From Rhodococcus sp. HNM0563 (lineage in GTDB: Bacteria > Actinomycetota > Actinomycetes > Mycobacteriales > Mycobacteriaceae), in the NCBI RefSeq assembly GCF_012726195.1, contig NZ_JAASAF010000006.1, positions 378,256-442,255 of the forward strand: a stretch of 64,000 nt of DNA, in the 5' to 3' direction. Position 1 is the stretch's first letter; each line of letters starts with the position of its first letter. The translations under genes and the position numbers were made by a program. This document shows, piece by piece, positions 1 through 8,842 of the stretch. Under the pieces are notes generated by a model. The model made no database searches and was not told where the DNA came from. It worked only from the letters and a program-made list of their open reading frames with translations.

Positions 1-9
1 TAATCGGGC

Positions 10-171
10 ATGTTTGAACTGATCGGCATGATCATCGTGGTCGCGTGTGTTGCCGTCGTGGTCGCCTGCTGCCTGATCCTGCTCGTGGCGTCGACCATCG
101 GCCCCCACTTCCTGCTTGCCTCGGACAAGAAGAACGCCGAGGTCGAGCGGAATACGCCCGCCCGCGTCTGA
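10..171 (+). CDS. Small single-span membrane protein, unknown function
   Basis: A 53-codon reading frame begins with ATG nine bases from the window edge. Residues about 7-36 form one long hydrophobic helix rich in Val, Ile, Cys and Leu, followed by a short charged tail (DKKNAEVERN), so the product is probably a single-pass inner-membrane peptide. It runs towards the peptidase gene on the other strand, with 46 nt between the two stops. I do not recognise the family. The hydrophobic-then-charged layout and clean codon use favour a real gene, but the upstream region is outside the window so the start cannot be tested. Confidence 0.45.
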   Translation: MFELIGMIIVVACVAVVVACCLILLVASTIGPHFLLASDKKNAEVERNTPARV

Positions 172-217
172 CCCCGCCCCACCGAGCAGGAGTCCGACCG
201 AGTAAGAGTTCGAGCGC

Positions 218-565
218 CTACCCCCAGCCCAGCTGGTGGAGGCGCTCCTCTTCGATTCCGAAATAATGCGCGATCTCGTGCACGACCGTCACCGCGACTT
301 CGTGCACCACATCGTCGTCGGTGTCGCAGATGTCGAGGATCGCGTCGCGGTAGATCGTGATCGTGTCGGGTAGCGACCCGGCGTAGTGGCTGTCGCGTTC
401 GGTCAGCGCGATCCCCTGGTAGAGACCGAGCAGGTCCGGCTCGTCCTCGTGTCGCGGCTCGACGAGCACCACCACGTTGTCGATTGCCCGTGTGAGTTCC
501 GCGGGAATCTCGTCGAGAGCGTCGGAGACAAGTCCGTCGAAGCGCTCATCGCTCATCTTCACCAT
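218..565 (-). CDS. Zincin-like metallopeptidase family protein (Rv3836-like)
   Basis: Small cytoplasmic protein of the metallopeptidase family found next to serS in mycobacteria. The C-terminal part carries the zinc-binding motif HEIAH (within VVHEIAHYFGIEEE), and the N-terminal half has the family's NVVVLVEP strand. At about 115 residues it is normal length. The start is placed at ATG 565 (MVKMSDERF); ATG 556 is equally possible, and the further upstream GTG would overlap the preceding gene. It follows the septum-formation gene by only a few bases on the same strand, so the two are probably co-transcribed, as Rv3835-Rv3836 are in M. tuberculosis. The substrate is unknown. Confidence 0.85.
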   Translation of the reverse strand: MVKMSDERFDGLVSDALDEIPAELTRAIDNVVVLVEPRHEDEPDLLGLYQGIALTERDSHYAGSLPDTITIYRDAILDICDTDDDVVHEVAVTVVHEIAHYFGIEEERLHQLGWG

Positions 566-569
566 CGGG

Positions 570-1619
570 TCAGGCCCCCGGCAGGGGAGCCGCACCGGGT
601 AGCGGCGTGGGAAGCGACCTGCCCTCGGGCTGCGCAGGCGGCGGAATCGGCGGCTGCCCGTCGATCAGGATGTCGCCCTTCGCGCTGCCCGTGATGGAAG
701 CGAATCCCCCGCCCTCGACCTGCTTACCGACAGAGCAGTTGACCTTGCGGCTGCCCGCCAGCCAGCTGTCGAAGTTCAAGTTGTCCCAGAACAGCGTCAG
801 CGTCTTGTTCCGCAGCGCCTCCGGGTCGCCCAGGTACTCGTTCACTCGCTCCGTGCAGGTCTGCTCGAGGTAGGCATCCTGGTCTTCGACGCTCGGCAGT
901 CCGCCCGGAAAATTCTCGGCCAGGTTCACCGTCGCAACTACTTCGAAGGCGTGCGGTTTCGCGCAATCGACGGGATCGGCCGGGACCCCGTTGTTGATGC
1001 CGATGCACAGGCCGACGTCCCACGCGCGGGACTGGTCCTGGTCGGCGACCCTGCCCTCGATGGGCAGCAGGTTGCCGGTGGTCGACGAGAACTGCAGCCC
1101 GCAGCGCAGCGTCCGTTCGCCGGCAGCCCACCCCGCTTCGCCGGGATTGATCAGCCCGATGCTGAACTTGCCGTGCGGATCGAAGCGTCCGCCCAGGTAG
1201 TCCATCGCCGCAGGTGCGCACTGCTCGTCGCGGAGCTCGGTGAACCGCATGACCGATGGGAAACGTGAACCCGGTCCCCATTCCGCCCCGGGGAACACGC
1301 TCAGGTCGATGTCCTCGACCACCTCGAACAGGTGGGTCTGCTCGCAATCCACCTTCGTGAGGTCGCTCGCATCGAGCGCCGTCCAGGTCAGGCAGTCTCC
1401 GCTGGTGGCGGTGCCGAACGCGTCACCGGCGACGGCGCCGGTCGACGGGGACGCACCGCTGTTGTTTCCGTCGACGGTATCGGCGCCTTGGAAACCCGCG
1501 ACGACGAACGTCGCGATCGCGGCGAGGACCGCGCCCGCAGCTACGAACACCAACGCGCGTCGCGTCAGCTTTGCTGACGGCGGACGCCGTACCGGCTTCT
1601 TCTTCTTGTCTTCGGCCAT
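570..1619 (-). CDS. Septum-formation family membrane protein (Rv3835-like)
   Basis: About 349 residues. A basic N-terminus (EDKKKKPVRRPP) precedes one transmembrane helix at about residues 22-42; the rest is probably extracytoplasmic. Two copies of the septum_formation-type domain follow, each with a GDCL/GLCI cysteine start, a DC...HxFEVV motif (DCEQTHLFEVVEDI and DCAKPHAFEVVATV) and further paired cysteines. The C-terminus is Pro-rich. It is placed at the envelope by homology to Rv3835. A GTG lies directly before the chosen ATG, and GGGAGG is just upstream of both. The gene is divergent from the ankyrin gene and heads the two-gene unit with the peptidase. Confidence 0.85.
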   Translation of the reverse strand: MAEDKKKKPVRRPPSAKLTRRALVFVAAGAVLAAIATFVVAGFQGADTVDGNNSGASPSTGAVAGDAFGTATSGDCLTWTALDASDLTKVDCEQTHLFEVVEDIDLSVFPGAEWGPGSRFPSVMRFTELRDEQCAPAAMDYLGGRFDPHGKFSIGLINPGEAGWAAGERTLRCGLQFSSTTGNLLPIEGRVADQDQSRAWDVGLCIGINNGVPADPVDCAKPHAFEVVATVNLAENFPGGLPSVEDQDAYLEQTCTERVNEYLGDPEALRNKTLTLFWDNLNFDSWLAGSRKVNCSVGKQVEGGGFASITGSAKGDILIDGQPPIPPPAQPEGRSLPTPLPGAAPLPGA

Positions 1620-1654
1620 CACCTCCCATCATGCCCTGGCCCGGTCCGTACAGG

Positions 1655-1660
1655 TAACGT
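1655..1660 (+). promoter_or_regulatory. -10 box TAACGT, leaderless ankyrin gene
   Basis: TAACGT ends 6 nt before the ATG at 1667 and no Shine-Dalgarno sequence is present between. This fits the TANNNT -10 plus leaderless arrangement common in mycobacteria. Confidence 0.5.
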
Positions 1661-1666
1661 CGGTTC

Positions 1667-2059
1667 ATGGCCGACGACCAGATCGATCCCCGCATCCAGG
1701 AGATCGCGCAGCGTTGCTTCGATGCTGCGCGCGCAGGCGACAGCGAGACCTTGGCGACGTATATCGAGGCGGGTGTCCCCGCGAACCTGACGAACGGGGC
1801 CGGTGACACCCTCGTGATGCTCGCCTCCTACCGCGGGAACGCCGCTGCGGTGCGCGTTCTCGTCGACCACGGCGCGGATGTGAACCGGGCGAACGACCGC
1901 GGTCAGACTCCGCTCGCGGGCGCGGTGTTCAAGGGCGAGGAGGAGGTCGTGCGGATCCTCACAGAGGCGGGCGCCGATCCGATGGGCGGGCAGCCCACCG
2001 CGGTGGATGCGGCGAAGATGTTCGGGCGCGAAGACTACCTGCAGCTCTGGCAGAGGTAG
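1667..2059 (+). CDS. Ankyrin-repeat protein
   Basis: 130-residue soluble protein of about three ankyrin repeats. The helix-turn-helix pattern is clear in [36 protein letters not shown] and EAGADPMGG, residues about 40-112. There is no signal peptide or membrane segment, so a cytoplasmic protein-binding role is likely; the partner is unknown. The stop codon lies inside the predicted -10 box of serS, 11 nt before the serS start. It is divergent from the septum-formation gene. Confidence 0.85.
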   Translation: MADDQIDPRIQEIAQRCFDAARAGDSETLATYIEAGVPANLTNGAGDTLVMLASYRGNAAAVRVLVDHGADVNRANDRGQTPLAGAVFKGEEEVVRILTEAGADPMGGQPTAVDAAKMFGREDYLQLWQR

Positions 2060-2062
2060 GCT
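2057..2062 (+). promoter_or_regulatory. -10 box TAGGCT for leaderless serS
   Basis: TAGGCT ends 8 nt before the GTG start of serS and includes the TAG stop codon of the ankyrin gene. No ribosome binding site intervenes. Confidence 0.55.
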
Positions 2063-2070
2063 TCACCTTC

Positions 2071-3333
2071 GTGATCGACCTCAAGTTCCTCCGCGAGAAT
2101 CCCGACACCGTTCGCGCCTCGCAGCGCACCCGAGGCGAGGATCCCGGCCTCGTCGATGCGCTGCTCGATGCGGATGCCTCCCGTCGCGCCGCTGTGCTGG
2201 CGGGTGACAACGCCCGTGCCGAGCAGAAGGCGCTCGGAAAGAAGGTCGGCAAGGCATCCCCGGAGGAACGGCCCGCACTGCTCGACGGCGCGAAGGAACT
2301 CGCGGCCCAGGTGAAGACGCTCGAAGCCGAGCAGAACGCCGCGCAGGAAGCGCTCGAGCGGGCGCACATGGCGATCTCCAACGTCGTCCAGGAGGGTGCT
2401 CCGGCCGGCGGTGAGGACGATTTCGTCACCCTGGAGACGGTCGGTGACCTGCCGACGTTCGACTTCGAGCCGAAGGATCACCTCACGCTCGGTGAGTCGC
2501 TGGGCCTGATCGACATGGAACGCGGCGCCAAGGTCTCCGGTGCGCGCTTCTACTTCCTCACCGGCTACGGTGCGCTCCTGCAGCTCGGTCTGCTCCAGCT
2601 CGCTGCGCAGAAGGCCACGGCCAACGGTTTCACCATGATGATCCCGCCGGTGCTGGTGCGCCCCGAGATCATGCGGGGCACCGGCTTCCTCGGGCAGCAC
2701 GCCGACGAGGTGTACCACCTCGAGGACGACGACCTGTATCTGGTCGGTACCTCCGAGGTGCCGCTTGCGGGGTACCACTCGGGCGAGATCCTGGACCTGT
2801 CCGCAGGCCCGAAGCGGTACGCCGGGTGGTCGTCGTGCTTCCGCCGCGAGGCAGGCAGCTACGGCAAGGACACCCGCGGGATCATCCGCGTGCACCAGTT
2901 CGACAAGGTCGAGATGTTCGTCTACTGCAAGCCTGAGGATGCGACGGAAGAGCACCAGCGGTTGCTGACGTGGGAACGCGAGATGCTCGCCGCGATCGAC
3001 GTGCCGTACCGGGTCATCGACGTCGCAGGCGGCGACCTCGGATCCTCGGCAGCCCGTAAGTTCGACTGCGAGGCATGGGTTCCCACTCAGGAGCGGTACC
3101 GCGAACTGACGTCGACGTCGAACTGCACCACATTCCAGGCCCGTCGACTCGGTGTCCGCTATCGCGACGAGAACGGCAAGCCGCAGACCGCCGCGACGCT
3201 CAACGGAACGCTGGCCACGACACGCTGGCTCGTCGCGCTCCTCGAGAACCATCAGCAGGCCGACGGCACCGTCAAGGTTCCACCGGCATTGGTTCCGTTC
3301 GTCGGACGAGAGGTCCTGGAGCCCGTCGGATAG
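2071..3333 (+). CDS. serS: Seryl-tRNA synthetase
   Basis: Class II aminoacyl-tRNA synthetase charging tRNA-Ser in the cytoplasm. 420 residues, the usual length. The N-terminus [12 protein letters not shown] starts the coiled-coil tRNA-binding arm (to about residue 110). The catalytic domain shows motif 1 ([19 protein letters not shown]), motif 2 ([21 protein letters not shown]) in shortened form as [12 protein letters not shown] and [11 protein letters not shown], and motif 3 near the end ([20 protein letters not shown]). The start is GTG, directly following the preceding gene. It meets the convergent thioesterase gene with only 4 nt between stops. Confidence 0.97.
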   Translation: MIDLKFLRENPDTVRASQRTRGEDPGLVDALLDADASRRAAVLAGDNARAEQKALGKKVGKASPEERPALLDGAKELAAQVKTLEAEQNAAQEALERAHMAISNVVQEGAPAGGEDDFVTLETVGDLPTFDFEPKDHLTLGESLGLIDMERGAKVSGARFYFLTGYGALLQLGLLQLAAQKATANGFTMMIPPVLVRPEIMRGTGFLGQHADEVYHLEDDDLYLVGTSEVPLAGYHSGEILDLSAGPKRYAGWSSCFRREAGSYGKDTRGIIRVHQFDKVEMFVYCKPEDATEEHQRLLTWEREMLAAIDVPYRVIDVAGGDLGSSAARKFDCEAWVPTQERYRELTSTSNCTTFQARRLGVRYRDENGKPQTAATLNGTLATTRWLVALLENHQQADGTVKVPPALVPFVGREVLEPVG

Positions 3334-3337
3334 CGGG

Positions 3338-3835
3338 TCAGCTCAGGATCAGGCACGACGTGGAGCCGGTCGCGACCAGCCGCCCCTGATCGTCGCGCGC
3401 TTCGCCGCGCGCAGTCGCGGTGCGGCGCCCTGCGTGTTCGCAGAATCCGTGCACACGGAGGACATGGCCGGGCTGCACTCCTCGCAGGTAGCGCACCTGC
3501 AGATCGAGGGTCGTGTATCCGACGCCCGCATCGAGCGTGCTCGCCACCGCGAAACCCATCGCCGTGTCGAACAGGGTTGCGAGGACTCCGCCGTGCACGC
3601 TGCCCACCGCGTTCGCATGGAACTCCTGCACCTCGAGGGTGATCTCGACGAACCCCTCCCGCGCGTCGGTGACGGTGAAGCCGAGCGTCCGAGATGTCGG
3701 GTGATGGGGAATGCTGCCGTCGATGAGACCGTGCAGGAAGTCGAGTCCCTGCATGTCGCGGTTGGCGGCCGACGTAGGCGCCGGATCGTCCCAGGTGTAG
3801 GTGCGTTGCCGGTTCTGTTCGTTGTCCTCGCTCAC
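3338..3835 (-). CDS. PaaI-type hotdog thioesterase
   Basis: 165-residue single hotdog-fold protein likely to hydrolyse acyl-CoA thioesters. The family signature is present in the middle: FHANAVGSVHGGVLATLFDTA, given here in parts as NAVGSVHGGVLATLFD, followed by DLQVRYLRGVQPG. The GGxxxxxxD pattern supplies the usual catalytic acid. The GTG start is preceded by a -10-like box eight bases upstream with no Shine-Dalgarno sequence. It is divergent from the MFS gene. The natural acyl substrate cannot be told from sequence. Confidence 0.9.
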   Translation of the reverse strand: MSEDNEQNRQRTYTWDDPAPTSAANRDMQGLDFLHGLIDGSIPHHPTSRTLGFTVTDAREGFVEITLEVQEFHANAVGSVHGGVLATLFDTAMGFAVASTLDAGVGYTTLDLQVRYLRGVQPGHVLRVHGFCEHAGRRTATARGEARDDQGRLVATGSTSCLILS

Positions 3836-3843
3836 AACTGACG

Positions 3844-3849
3844 ACGGTA
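3844..3849 (-). promoter_or_regulatory. -10 box TACCGT, leaderless thioesterase gene
   Basis: On the minus strand TACCGT ends 8 nt before the GTG at 3835, with no ribosome binding site between. Confidence 0.5.
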
Positions 3850-3981
3850 TCGGACCGCCACGTCGCTCGTGACACGCGCGAGATCCGGTGTCATGCTGGA
3901 GCCATGCGCCGACGATGTTGATTCGACCGTTCGACTTTCCTGTCCGTCCGGGCGGTCGTCTACGCGGCCACCCGCGAGTTC

Positions 3982-5118
3982 GTGCCGCTCTATGGTCTCT
4001 ATGCGCTGCTGTTCGAAGACCACGGCCTGAGCACCGGCAGCATTTCGTCGCTGTTCGTCCTGTGGTCCCTCGTCGCGTTCGTGTCGGAGGTTCCGTCGGG
4101 CGCGTGGGCGGATACGGTGTCGCGCCGGGGTCTGCTGTTCGGCAGCGGCGTTCTGTTCACCGCGACCTTCACGATCTGGATGATCTGGCCCACCGTCTGG
4201 GGTTTCGCGCTGGGTTTCGTGCTGTGGGGGATCAGTGAATCCCTGAAATCGGGCACATTCGAGGCGCTCCTCTACGACGAACTCGCGGCGCTCGGCGCGG
4301 AACACCGATACGCAACGGTCTCGGGTTACGCGAATGCAGGCGAGATGGTGTGCGCGTTCGTCGCGATCCTGTCGGCGGCACCCCTGTTCGGACTGGGCGG
4401 CTACGCACTCGTCGGATGGTTGTCCGTGGCGCTCACCGTCGCGAACGGGCTGCTGGTCCTGACATTGCCGTCCACACCTCGGGTGAGGGACACCGACGAT
4501 GCCGGCGGCGGCCCGGTGCTCAGCCGTTATGTGTCGGCGCTGCGCGAGGGCACGTCCGAGGTCCGCACCGACAAGGTGGTGCGCCGCGCGGTGCTGCTCG
4601 CTGCCGCGCTGCTCGCCGGTCTTGCGTTCGACGAATACTTCGGCCTGCTCGCGAGGGAGGGCGGCGCGCCCACCGAGCAGGTGCCGGTGCTGGTGGCGCT
4701 CACGGTGATCGGTCAGGTGCTCGGTGCCGCGACCGCGGGCCGGACCGCCTCGATGAGCGGCCGGGTGATGGGCGGAGTGGTGATCGCGGGGACAGTTCTC
4801 CTCGCCGCCGGTGCGCTCGCCGGTGGTGTCGTCGGCTTCATCGCGATCGGGCTCGGGTACGGCGCAATCCACAACACCGCCATCGTTGCCGAGGCCAGGT
4901 TGCAGGACACGATGTCGGGGCGCACTCGCGCGACCGTCACCTCGGTCGTGGGGCTGACGAGCGAGGTTCTGTCGGTCGGTGTGTTCGCGGGTTTCGCGGT
5001 GGGCTCGACATGGATTCCGTTGTCCGGACTGGTCGTCGCGACGGTGTTACCGCTGCTCGTGGTAGGTATCAGTGCCGTCCGATGGCTGCCCGACCAGGGC
5101 TCCTCAGCAGCTTCTTAA
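3982..5118 (+). CDS. MFS transporter, 5' end interrupted by an in-frame TGA
   Basis: About 378 residues with some ten or eleven hydrophobic segments; the loop after the second helix has the MFS-type motif SGAWADTVSRRG. Probable multidrug or small-molecule permease of the inner membrane. The first usable start in the open frame is GTG 3982, which would cut into the first helix. In the same frame, ATG 3904 begins MRRRC, then TGA at 3919-3921, and the frame reopens as FDRSTFLSVRAVVYAATREF, which looks like the natural N-terminus. So either this is a nonsense mutation, a sequencing error, or the gene starts at a non-standard codon. The next gene follows by 24 nt. Confidence 0.75.
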   Translation: MPLYGLYALLFEDHGLSTGSISSLFVLWSLVAFVSEVPSGAWADTVSRRGLLFGSGVLFTATFTIWMIWPTVWGFALGFVLWGISESLKSGTFEALLYDELAALGAEHRYATVSGYANAGEMVCAFVAILSAAPLFGLGGYALVGWLSVALTVANGLLVLTLPSTPRVRDTDDAGGGPVLSRYVSALREGTSEVRTDKVVRRAVLLAAALLAGLAFDEYFGLLAREGGAPTEQVPVLVALTVIGQVLGAATAGRTASMSGRVMGGVVIAGTVLLAAGALAGGVVGFIAIGLGYGAIHNTAIVAEARLQDTMSGRTRATVTSVVGLTSEVLSVGVFAGFAVGSTWIPLSGLVVATVLPLLVVGISAVRWLPDQGSSAAS

Positions 5119-5128
5119 CCGGAGGCTC

Positions 5129-5134
5129 TAGCCT
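5129..5134 (+). promoter_or_regulatory. -10 box TAGCCT, leaderless heptad-repeat gene
   Basis: TAGCCT ends 8 nt before ATG 5143. A GGAGG at 5121-5125 is too far from the start to serve as its ribosome binding site. Confidence 0.5.
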
Positions 5135-5142
5135 CGACGCAC

Positions 5143-6105
5143 ATGCGTGCACGTCTGCTCACCATGATCACCGCAGTCTCCGGGCTGGCCCTTGTCGGCG
5201 CCGGCTCGACCTTCGCCTACCTCGATTCGCCGGAGGCCACCGTCACCGTCGCCGAACAGGAGACGGGCGGCACCGGAGTCGACGACGCCCGCAGTACGTT
5301 GCAACAGGCGAGTCTCCCGCTGTCGATCCTCGACGGTGGCGTCGGCCAGCTCACCGACGGCAGCCGCCAACTCGACGATGGCGCACAGCAACTCGCCGAC
5401 GGACTCGGCCAGGCCAGGGCGGGAGGAGAGCAGCTCGCGGGCGGACTCGACCAGCTGGAGGGCGGCGTCGGTCTGCTCGGCGACGGCGCCTCCCAGATCA
5501 GCGGAGGGGTCGACGAGGTGGTCACCCGGCTCACCGGATTCGGTGAGATGCAGGGCAGTGTCACCACGCAGCTGACGAGCGTCGCCGACACACTCGATCT
5601 GTCCGGCGACCCCGTGTCGAGCTCGGCGTCGGCGGAGATCAGAGGGCTGGTCGACATGCTGAACACCCAGGGTCTGGGACCCGAGACGATGGACCAGCTG
5701 GGGCAGCTGCGCAGCGGCGCGCAGCAACTCGCCTACGAACTGACCGACCCGAACGCACAGTTCGTCGCCGGTATGACACAGGCCGCAGACGGGTCGCGGC
5801 AGCTGCGCGACGGCCTGATCCTGCTGGACGACGGTGGCAGGCAATTGACCGACGGCACCGGCCAGCTCGTGGCGGGTGTCGGACCGGTGAGCAATGTCGT
5901 GCAGAGCATCTCGGGCAATGTCCGGGACGCGACCGAGGCGCTGCCGCAGTCCGGTGACGCGCAGGCCGCCGAACCCACCGTGGAGGCCGGGGACCGTCAG
6001 TGGTGGCCGTTCGCGCTGATCGCAGTCGGCGCGGTGCTGTTGCTCGTGCCGGCGTTCGCACCGCGCCCCGCGGTCACACCGATTCCGAGCGCCCCGACTG
6101 TGTGA
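5143..6105 (+). CDS. Membrane-anchored xxxLxxG heptad-repeat protein
   Basis: 320 residues. An N-terminal signal or anchor helix (about residues 7-26) and a C-terminal helix near 288-307 (WWPFALIAVGAVLLLVPAF) frame a long extracytoplasmic part. That part is made of the Leu/Gly heptads seen in YhgE/Pip and RND-accessory proteins: QLTDGSRQLDDGAQQLADG, then LAGGLDQLEGGVGLLGDG, and again QLRDGLILLDDGGRQLTDG. These heptads should form elongated helical bundles. A role as a cell-envelope scaffold or export accessory is inference. Its 3' end overlaps the convergent esterase gene by 32 nt. Confidence 0.75.
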   Translation: MRARLLTMITAVSGLALVGAGSTFAYLDSPEATVTVAEQETGGTGVDDARSTLQQASLPLSILDGGVGQLTDGSRQLDDGAQQLADGLGQARAGGEQLAGGLDQLEGGVGLLGDGASQISGGVDEVVTRLTGFGEMQGSVTTQLTSVADTLDLSGDPVSSSASAEIRGLVDMLNTQGLGPETMDQLGQLRSGAQQLAYELTDPNAQFVAGMTQAADGSRQLRDGLILLDDGGRQLTDGTGQLVAGVGPVSNVVQSISGNVRDATEALPQSGDAQAAEPTVEAGDRQWWPFALIAVGAVLLLVPAFAPRPAVTPIPSAPTV

Positions 6106-7192
6106 CCCGCAATTCTGTGATCAGGACGGGCAGCCGCTCGCGCCACTGAACCCAGTCGTGACCACCCGCGAAGGTCCCCGAACGAATCGGGTGCCCGGCC
6201 GCGGCCAGTCGATCGGCGGCGCCCACGACCTCGTCGAGCATCATCCACTCGAGTGAACCCACCTCGCTGAGGATGGGCACGTCGCCGCCGTTGTCGGCCT
6301 TCGCGAGTGTCGGAACATCGTGCCCCTGCTCGTCGTGCCACCACATCGACGGTGACAGGCAGGCTGCGCCGCGCACGGCATCGGGCCGGGTCAACGCGAA
6401 GAACATCGACGCGAGTCCGCCGTACGAGCAGCCGCCCACCGTCACGGGCTCGCCCGCGTATGCGAGGAGGTCGTCGCGGAAGCGCGGGTTGGCGGTCAGG
6501 TCCGACGCCCGCACATTGCGTTCCTGACCGTCGGCGCTCACGTGGTCGACGACGAGCACCCGTGCAGGGGCGTTCTCGGGATCGTCGAACGCGGCGAGCA
6601 CCCGGTGACGGCGGACCTCGTCGCCGTCGAACAACACGACGGTGCCGTGACCCGGTACGGGCGGCACGTAGGTGCCGACGCGCCGCGGAGTGCCGTCGAG
6701 CTCCACCGCTTCTGTCGTGAGGATGCCTTCCGGGAGTGCGCCCGTCCGGAGTCGCTGTGGCTCGGCGTCGGGGGCAGCTCCTTCGAACGATCCGATGGCG
6801 CCCCGGCGGAAGTCGATCCACCACTGACGCTGATTCGCGTCGCCGTCCGGAACCGTCAGTGGGGCGTTCGACGGAATGAATGTGTACGCGCCGCGCCACC
6901 CGGCCGGAACCCGAACGGACAGGATCCACAACCCTGAGTCCGTGTCTCGGAGCATGCTTCCGGCGGCAAGCCGGCTCCGGTCGGTGACGCAGTTGACGTC
7001 GAGGAACACTGCTGTCGTCGAGGGCGGCAGTGCGGCGTCACCCACTGCGAACGTCGCAATCCAGTCGGTGCCGTCGGAGGTGAAGACCACGGTTCGGTCA
7101 CCCTGCAGCGCATCGCGGACGGCACTCGGAGTGGGGACGGAACGATCGGGGGCCGGTCGTCGCTTCCTCGGCGAGGGCGCGGAAACCGGCAT
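6074..7192 (-). CDS. Enterochelin-esterase-like (Fes family) alpha/beta hydrolase
   Basis: About 372 residues. The N-terminal part (to about 160) resembles the Fes N-terminal beta-sandwich (VFLDVNCVTDRSRL), and the C-terminal esterase domain carries the nucleophile motif GGCSYGGLA and the C-terminal histidine in GGHDWVQWRE. Function is probably hydrolysis of a siderophore or other ester. The start is ATG 7192, which shares a base with the upstream gene's TGA (TGATG), so translation is coupled to the Rieske gene. The longer open frame upstream lies inside that gene and is not used. No signal peptide is seen. Confidence 0.85.
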   Translation of the reverse strand: MPVSAPSPRKRRPAPDRSVPTPSAVRDALQGDRTVVFTSDGTDWIATFAVGDAALPPSTTAVFLDVNCVTDRSRLAAGSMLRDTDSGLWILSVRVPAGWRGAYTFIPSNAPLTVPDGDANQRQWWIDFRRGAIGSFEGAAPDAEPQRLRTGALPEGILTTEAVELDGTPRRVGTYVPPVPGHGTVVLFDGDEVRRHRVLAAFDDPENAPARVLVVDHVSADGQERNVRASDLTANPRFRDDLLAYAGEPVTVGGCSYGGLASMFFALTRPDAVRGAACLSPSMWWHDEQGHDVPTLAKADNGGDVPILSEVGSLEWMMLDEVVGAADRLAAAGHPIRSGTFAGGHDWVQWRERLPVLITELRVTQSGRSESV

Positions 7193-8787
7193 CAGAGTTT
7201 GCTGCTGCGCAGCTCGTGACCCTTGGACGTCTTGCAGCGACCCGAGTCGAGATCCCACTGCCAGCCGTGGAGATTGCAGGTGAGGGTGGTGCCGTCGACC
7301 ACGCCGAACTTCGACAGATCTGCCTTCAGGTGCGGGCAGCGACGCTGAATCTCGTAGCCGCCCAGCTCGATCGACGCCGTGTCGTCGTGCGCCTCGGCGA
7401 ACCAGCCGTCCGCGTAGGCAATCCGCTCATCGGTGAGGCACTTGAAGAACGTGTACAGGAACTCGTTGTACCCGCCGATGCGCCACGCCGTGAAGCGGGT
7501 GGACAGGAAGATCGTGTTGACCCAATCGGGTTCGTCGTCGCGCAGGACCGTCCGCACCAGCTCCGGTGCGATGCGGAACCCGTAGCGGTACTTGCCTTCT
7601 CCCTCGATGGGCTCGCGCACGGCCCGCTTCGGGAAATCCAGTACGACGGTCTCGGCGTCGTCGCCCGAACCCATGACCAGACCGACGGGGTAACCGATAC
7701 CGTCGCAGATCAGATCGGACTGCGCCATGATCGGCTCGAACTTCGCCTTCAACGCAGGCAGCAACGGCTCACCCGCGGCGGGAGCCCACGTCGCCTTCTC
7801 CGCCGCGATGATCGGCGCGAACCGCTTCGCCATGTCCTCGATGTAGGCGGCCTTGTTGGTGAAGATCGCATCGACCTGCTCGTCCGGGATCGGATGCGTG
7901 AGGGTCATCTGATCCTTGCCGACCAGATCCACCGTCGATCCCGGGATCATGAGCAGGCCGCCGTCGCGCCCGTGGATGCGCAGTTGTTCGAGGAACACGT
8001 GCTGGTCGGGGAAGATGTTCCCCTCGTCGCCGTGGTCGTCGTTGAGGTCGCGCAGATCGTCGTCGAGGAACACCGGCGGCCCTGCGGACGGCACGATCCA
8101 GGTGGCTCCGACCTGCTCGATGTAGCTGCGGCAACGGTCCATGCCACGTTGACGCTTCTGCTTGCCGAAATTGGCCTTGGTCTTCTTCGGGATGTCGTAG
8201 ACCATCGGGTACCAGATGGCACCCGAATACTGCAGCAGATGGATGTCGATGTGGCCGAACGCCTCGTGCATCGGATCCATGTCGATCGGCCGCGCGTCGT
8301 TCATGTTGAACACGGTGGTCGAGCCGTCGGAGACGACCAGACCCGAGTCACCGATCGGCCCGTCGGCGGGTGCACGCAACGCGATGATCATGATGTCGAG
8401 CTCGCCCGGTCCGACGGGGGCCTGCGGAGCGACATCGATACCGGCAGCGGAGATCCGATGCTTCACGGAGTCGGTGGTCTCGAAGAATTTGGTGAAGCCC
8501 AGTGCCTCGAGTTCACGCCGCAGATCCGGCACCGGGTAGTCCGGCAGCAGCACCGTCGCATCCTTGTCGACGTACTTGCTCAGCGTGCCCGGATCGAAGT
8601 GATCCTTGTGCAGGTGCGACACGTACAGGTAGTCGACGTTGCCGAGCTCTTCCCAATCGAGCCCGGTGTTGTCGGGAAACGGCACCCATGACGCGAAGTA
8701 CGCGGGGTTGATCCAGGGGTCGCACAGGATGGACCCGGCCTCTGTCCGGATATGGAACCCTGCGTGTCCGACGCTGGTGATCTGCAC
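7192..8787 (-). CDS. Metallo-beta-lactamase fold / Rieske [2Fe-2S] fusion protein (Rv3818-like)
   Basis: 531 residues. The N-terminal metallo-hydrolase domain has HLHKDHFD (HxHxDH type) at about residues 55-62; the C-terminal Rieske domain has CPH and, about 18 residues later, CNLH (CxH...CxxH), the ligands of a 2Fe-2S cluster. The same order occurs in CMP-Neu5Ac hydroxylase-like and Rv3818-like proteins; the substrate is unknown. Start GTG 8787 is preceded by AGGAGG at the right distance. It is the middle gene of lipoprotein, Rieske, esterase, and its stop overlaps the esterase ATG. Confidence 0.88.
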   Translation of the reverse strand: MQITSVGHAGFHIRTEAGSILCDPWINPAYFASWVPFPDNTGLDWEELGNVDYLYVSHLHKDHFDPGTLSKYVDKDATVLLPDYPVPDLRRELEALGFTKFFETTDSVKHRISAAGIDVAPQAPVGPGELDIMIIALRAPADGPIGDSGLVVSDGSTTVFNMNDARPIDMDPMHEAFGHIDIHLLQYSGAIWYPMVYDIPKKTKANFGKQKRQRGMDRCRSYIEQVGATWIVPSAGPPVFLDDDLRDLNDDHGDEGNIFPDQHVFLEQLRIHGRDGGLLMIPGSTVDLVGKDQMTLTHPIPDEQVDAIFTNKAAYIEDMAKRFAPIIAAEKATWAPAAGEPLLPALKAKFEPIMAQSDLICDGIGYPVGLVMGSGDDAETVVLDFPKRAVREPIEGEGKYRYGFRIAPELVRTVLRDDEPDWVNTIFLSTRFTAWRIGGYNEFLYTFFKCLTDERIAYADGWFAEAHDDTASIELGGYEIQRRCPHLKADLSKFGVVDGTTLTCNLHGWQWDLDSGRCKTSKGHELRSSKL

Positions 8788-8842
8788 TGCGTTGCCTCCT
8801 GACGAAGCTGGCCGACGTGGTCTCCAGGGTAGGCGGAGCCGA

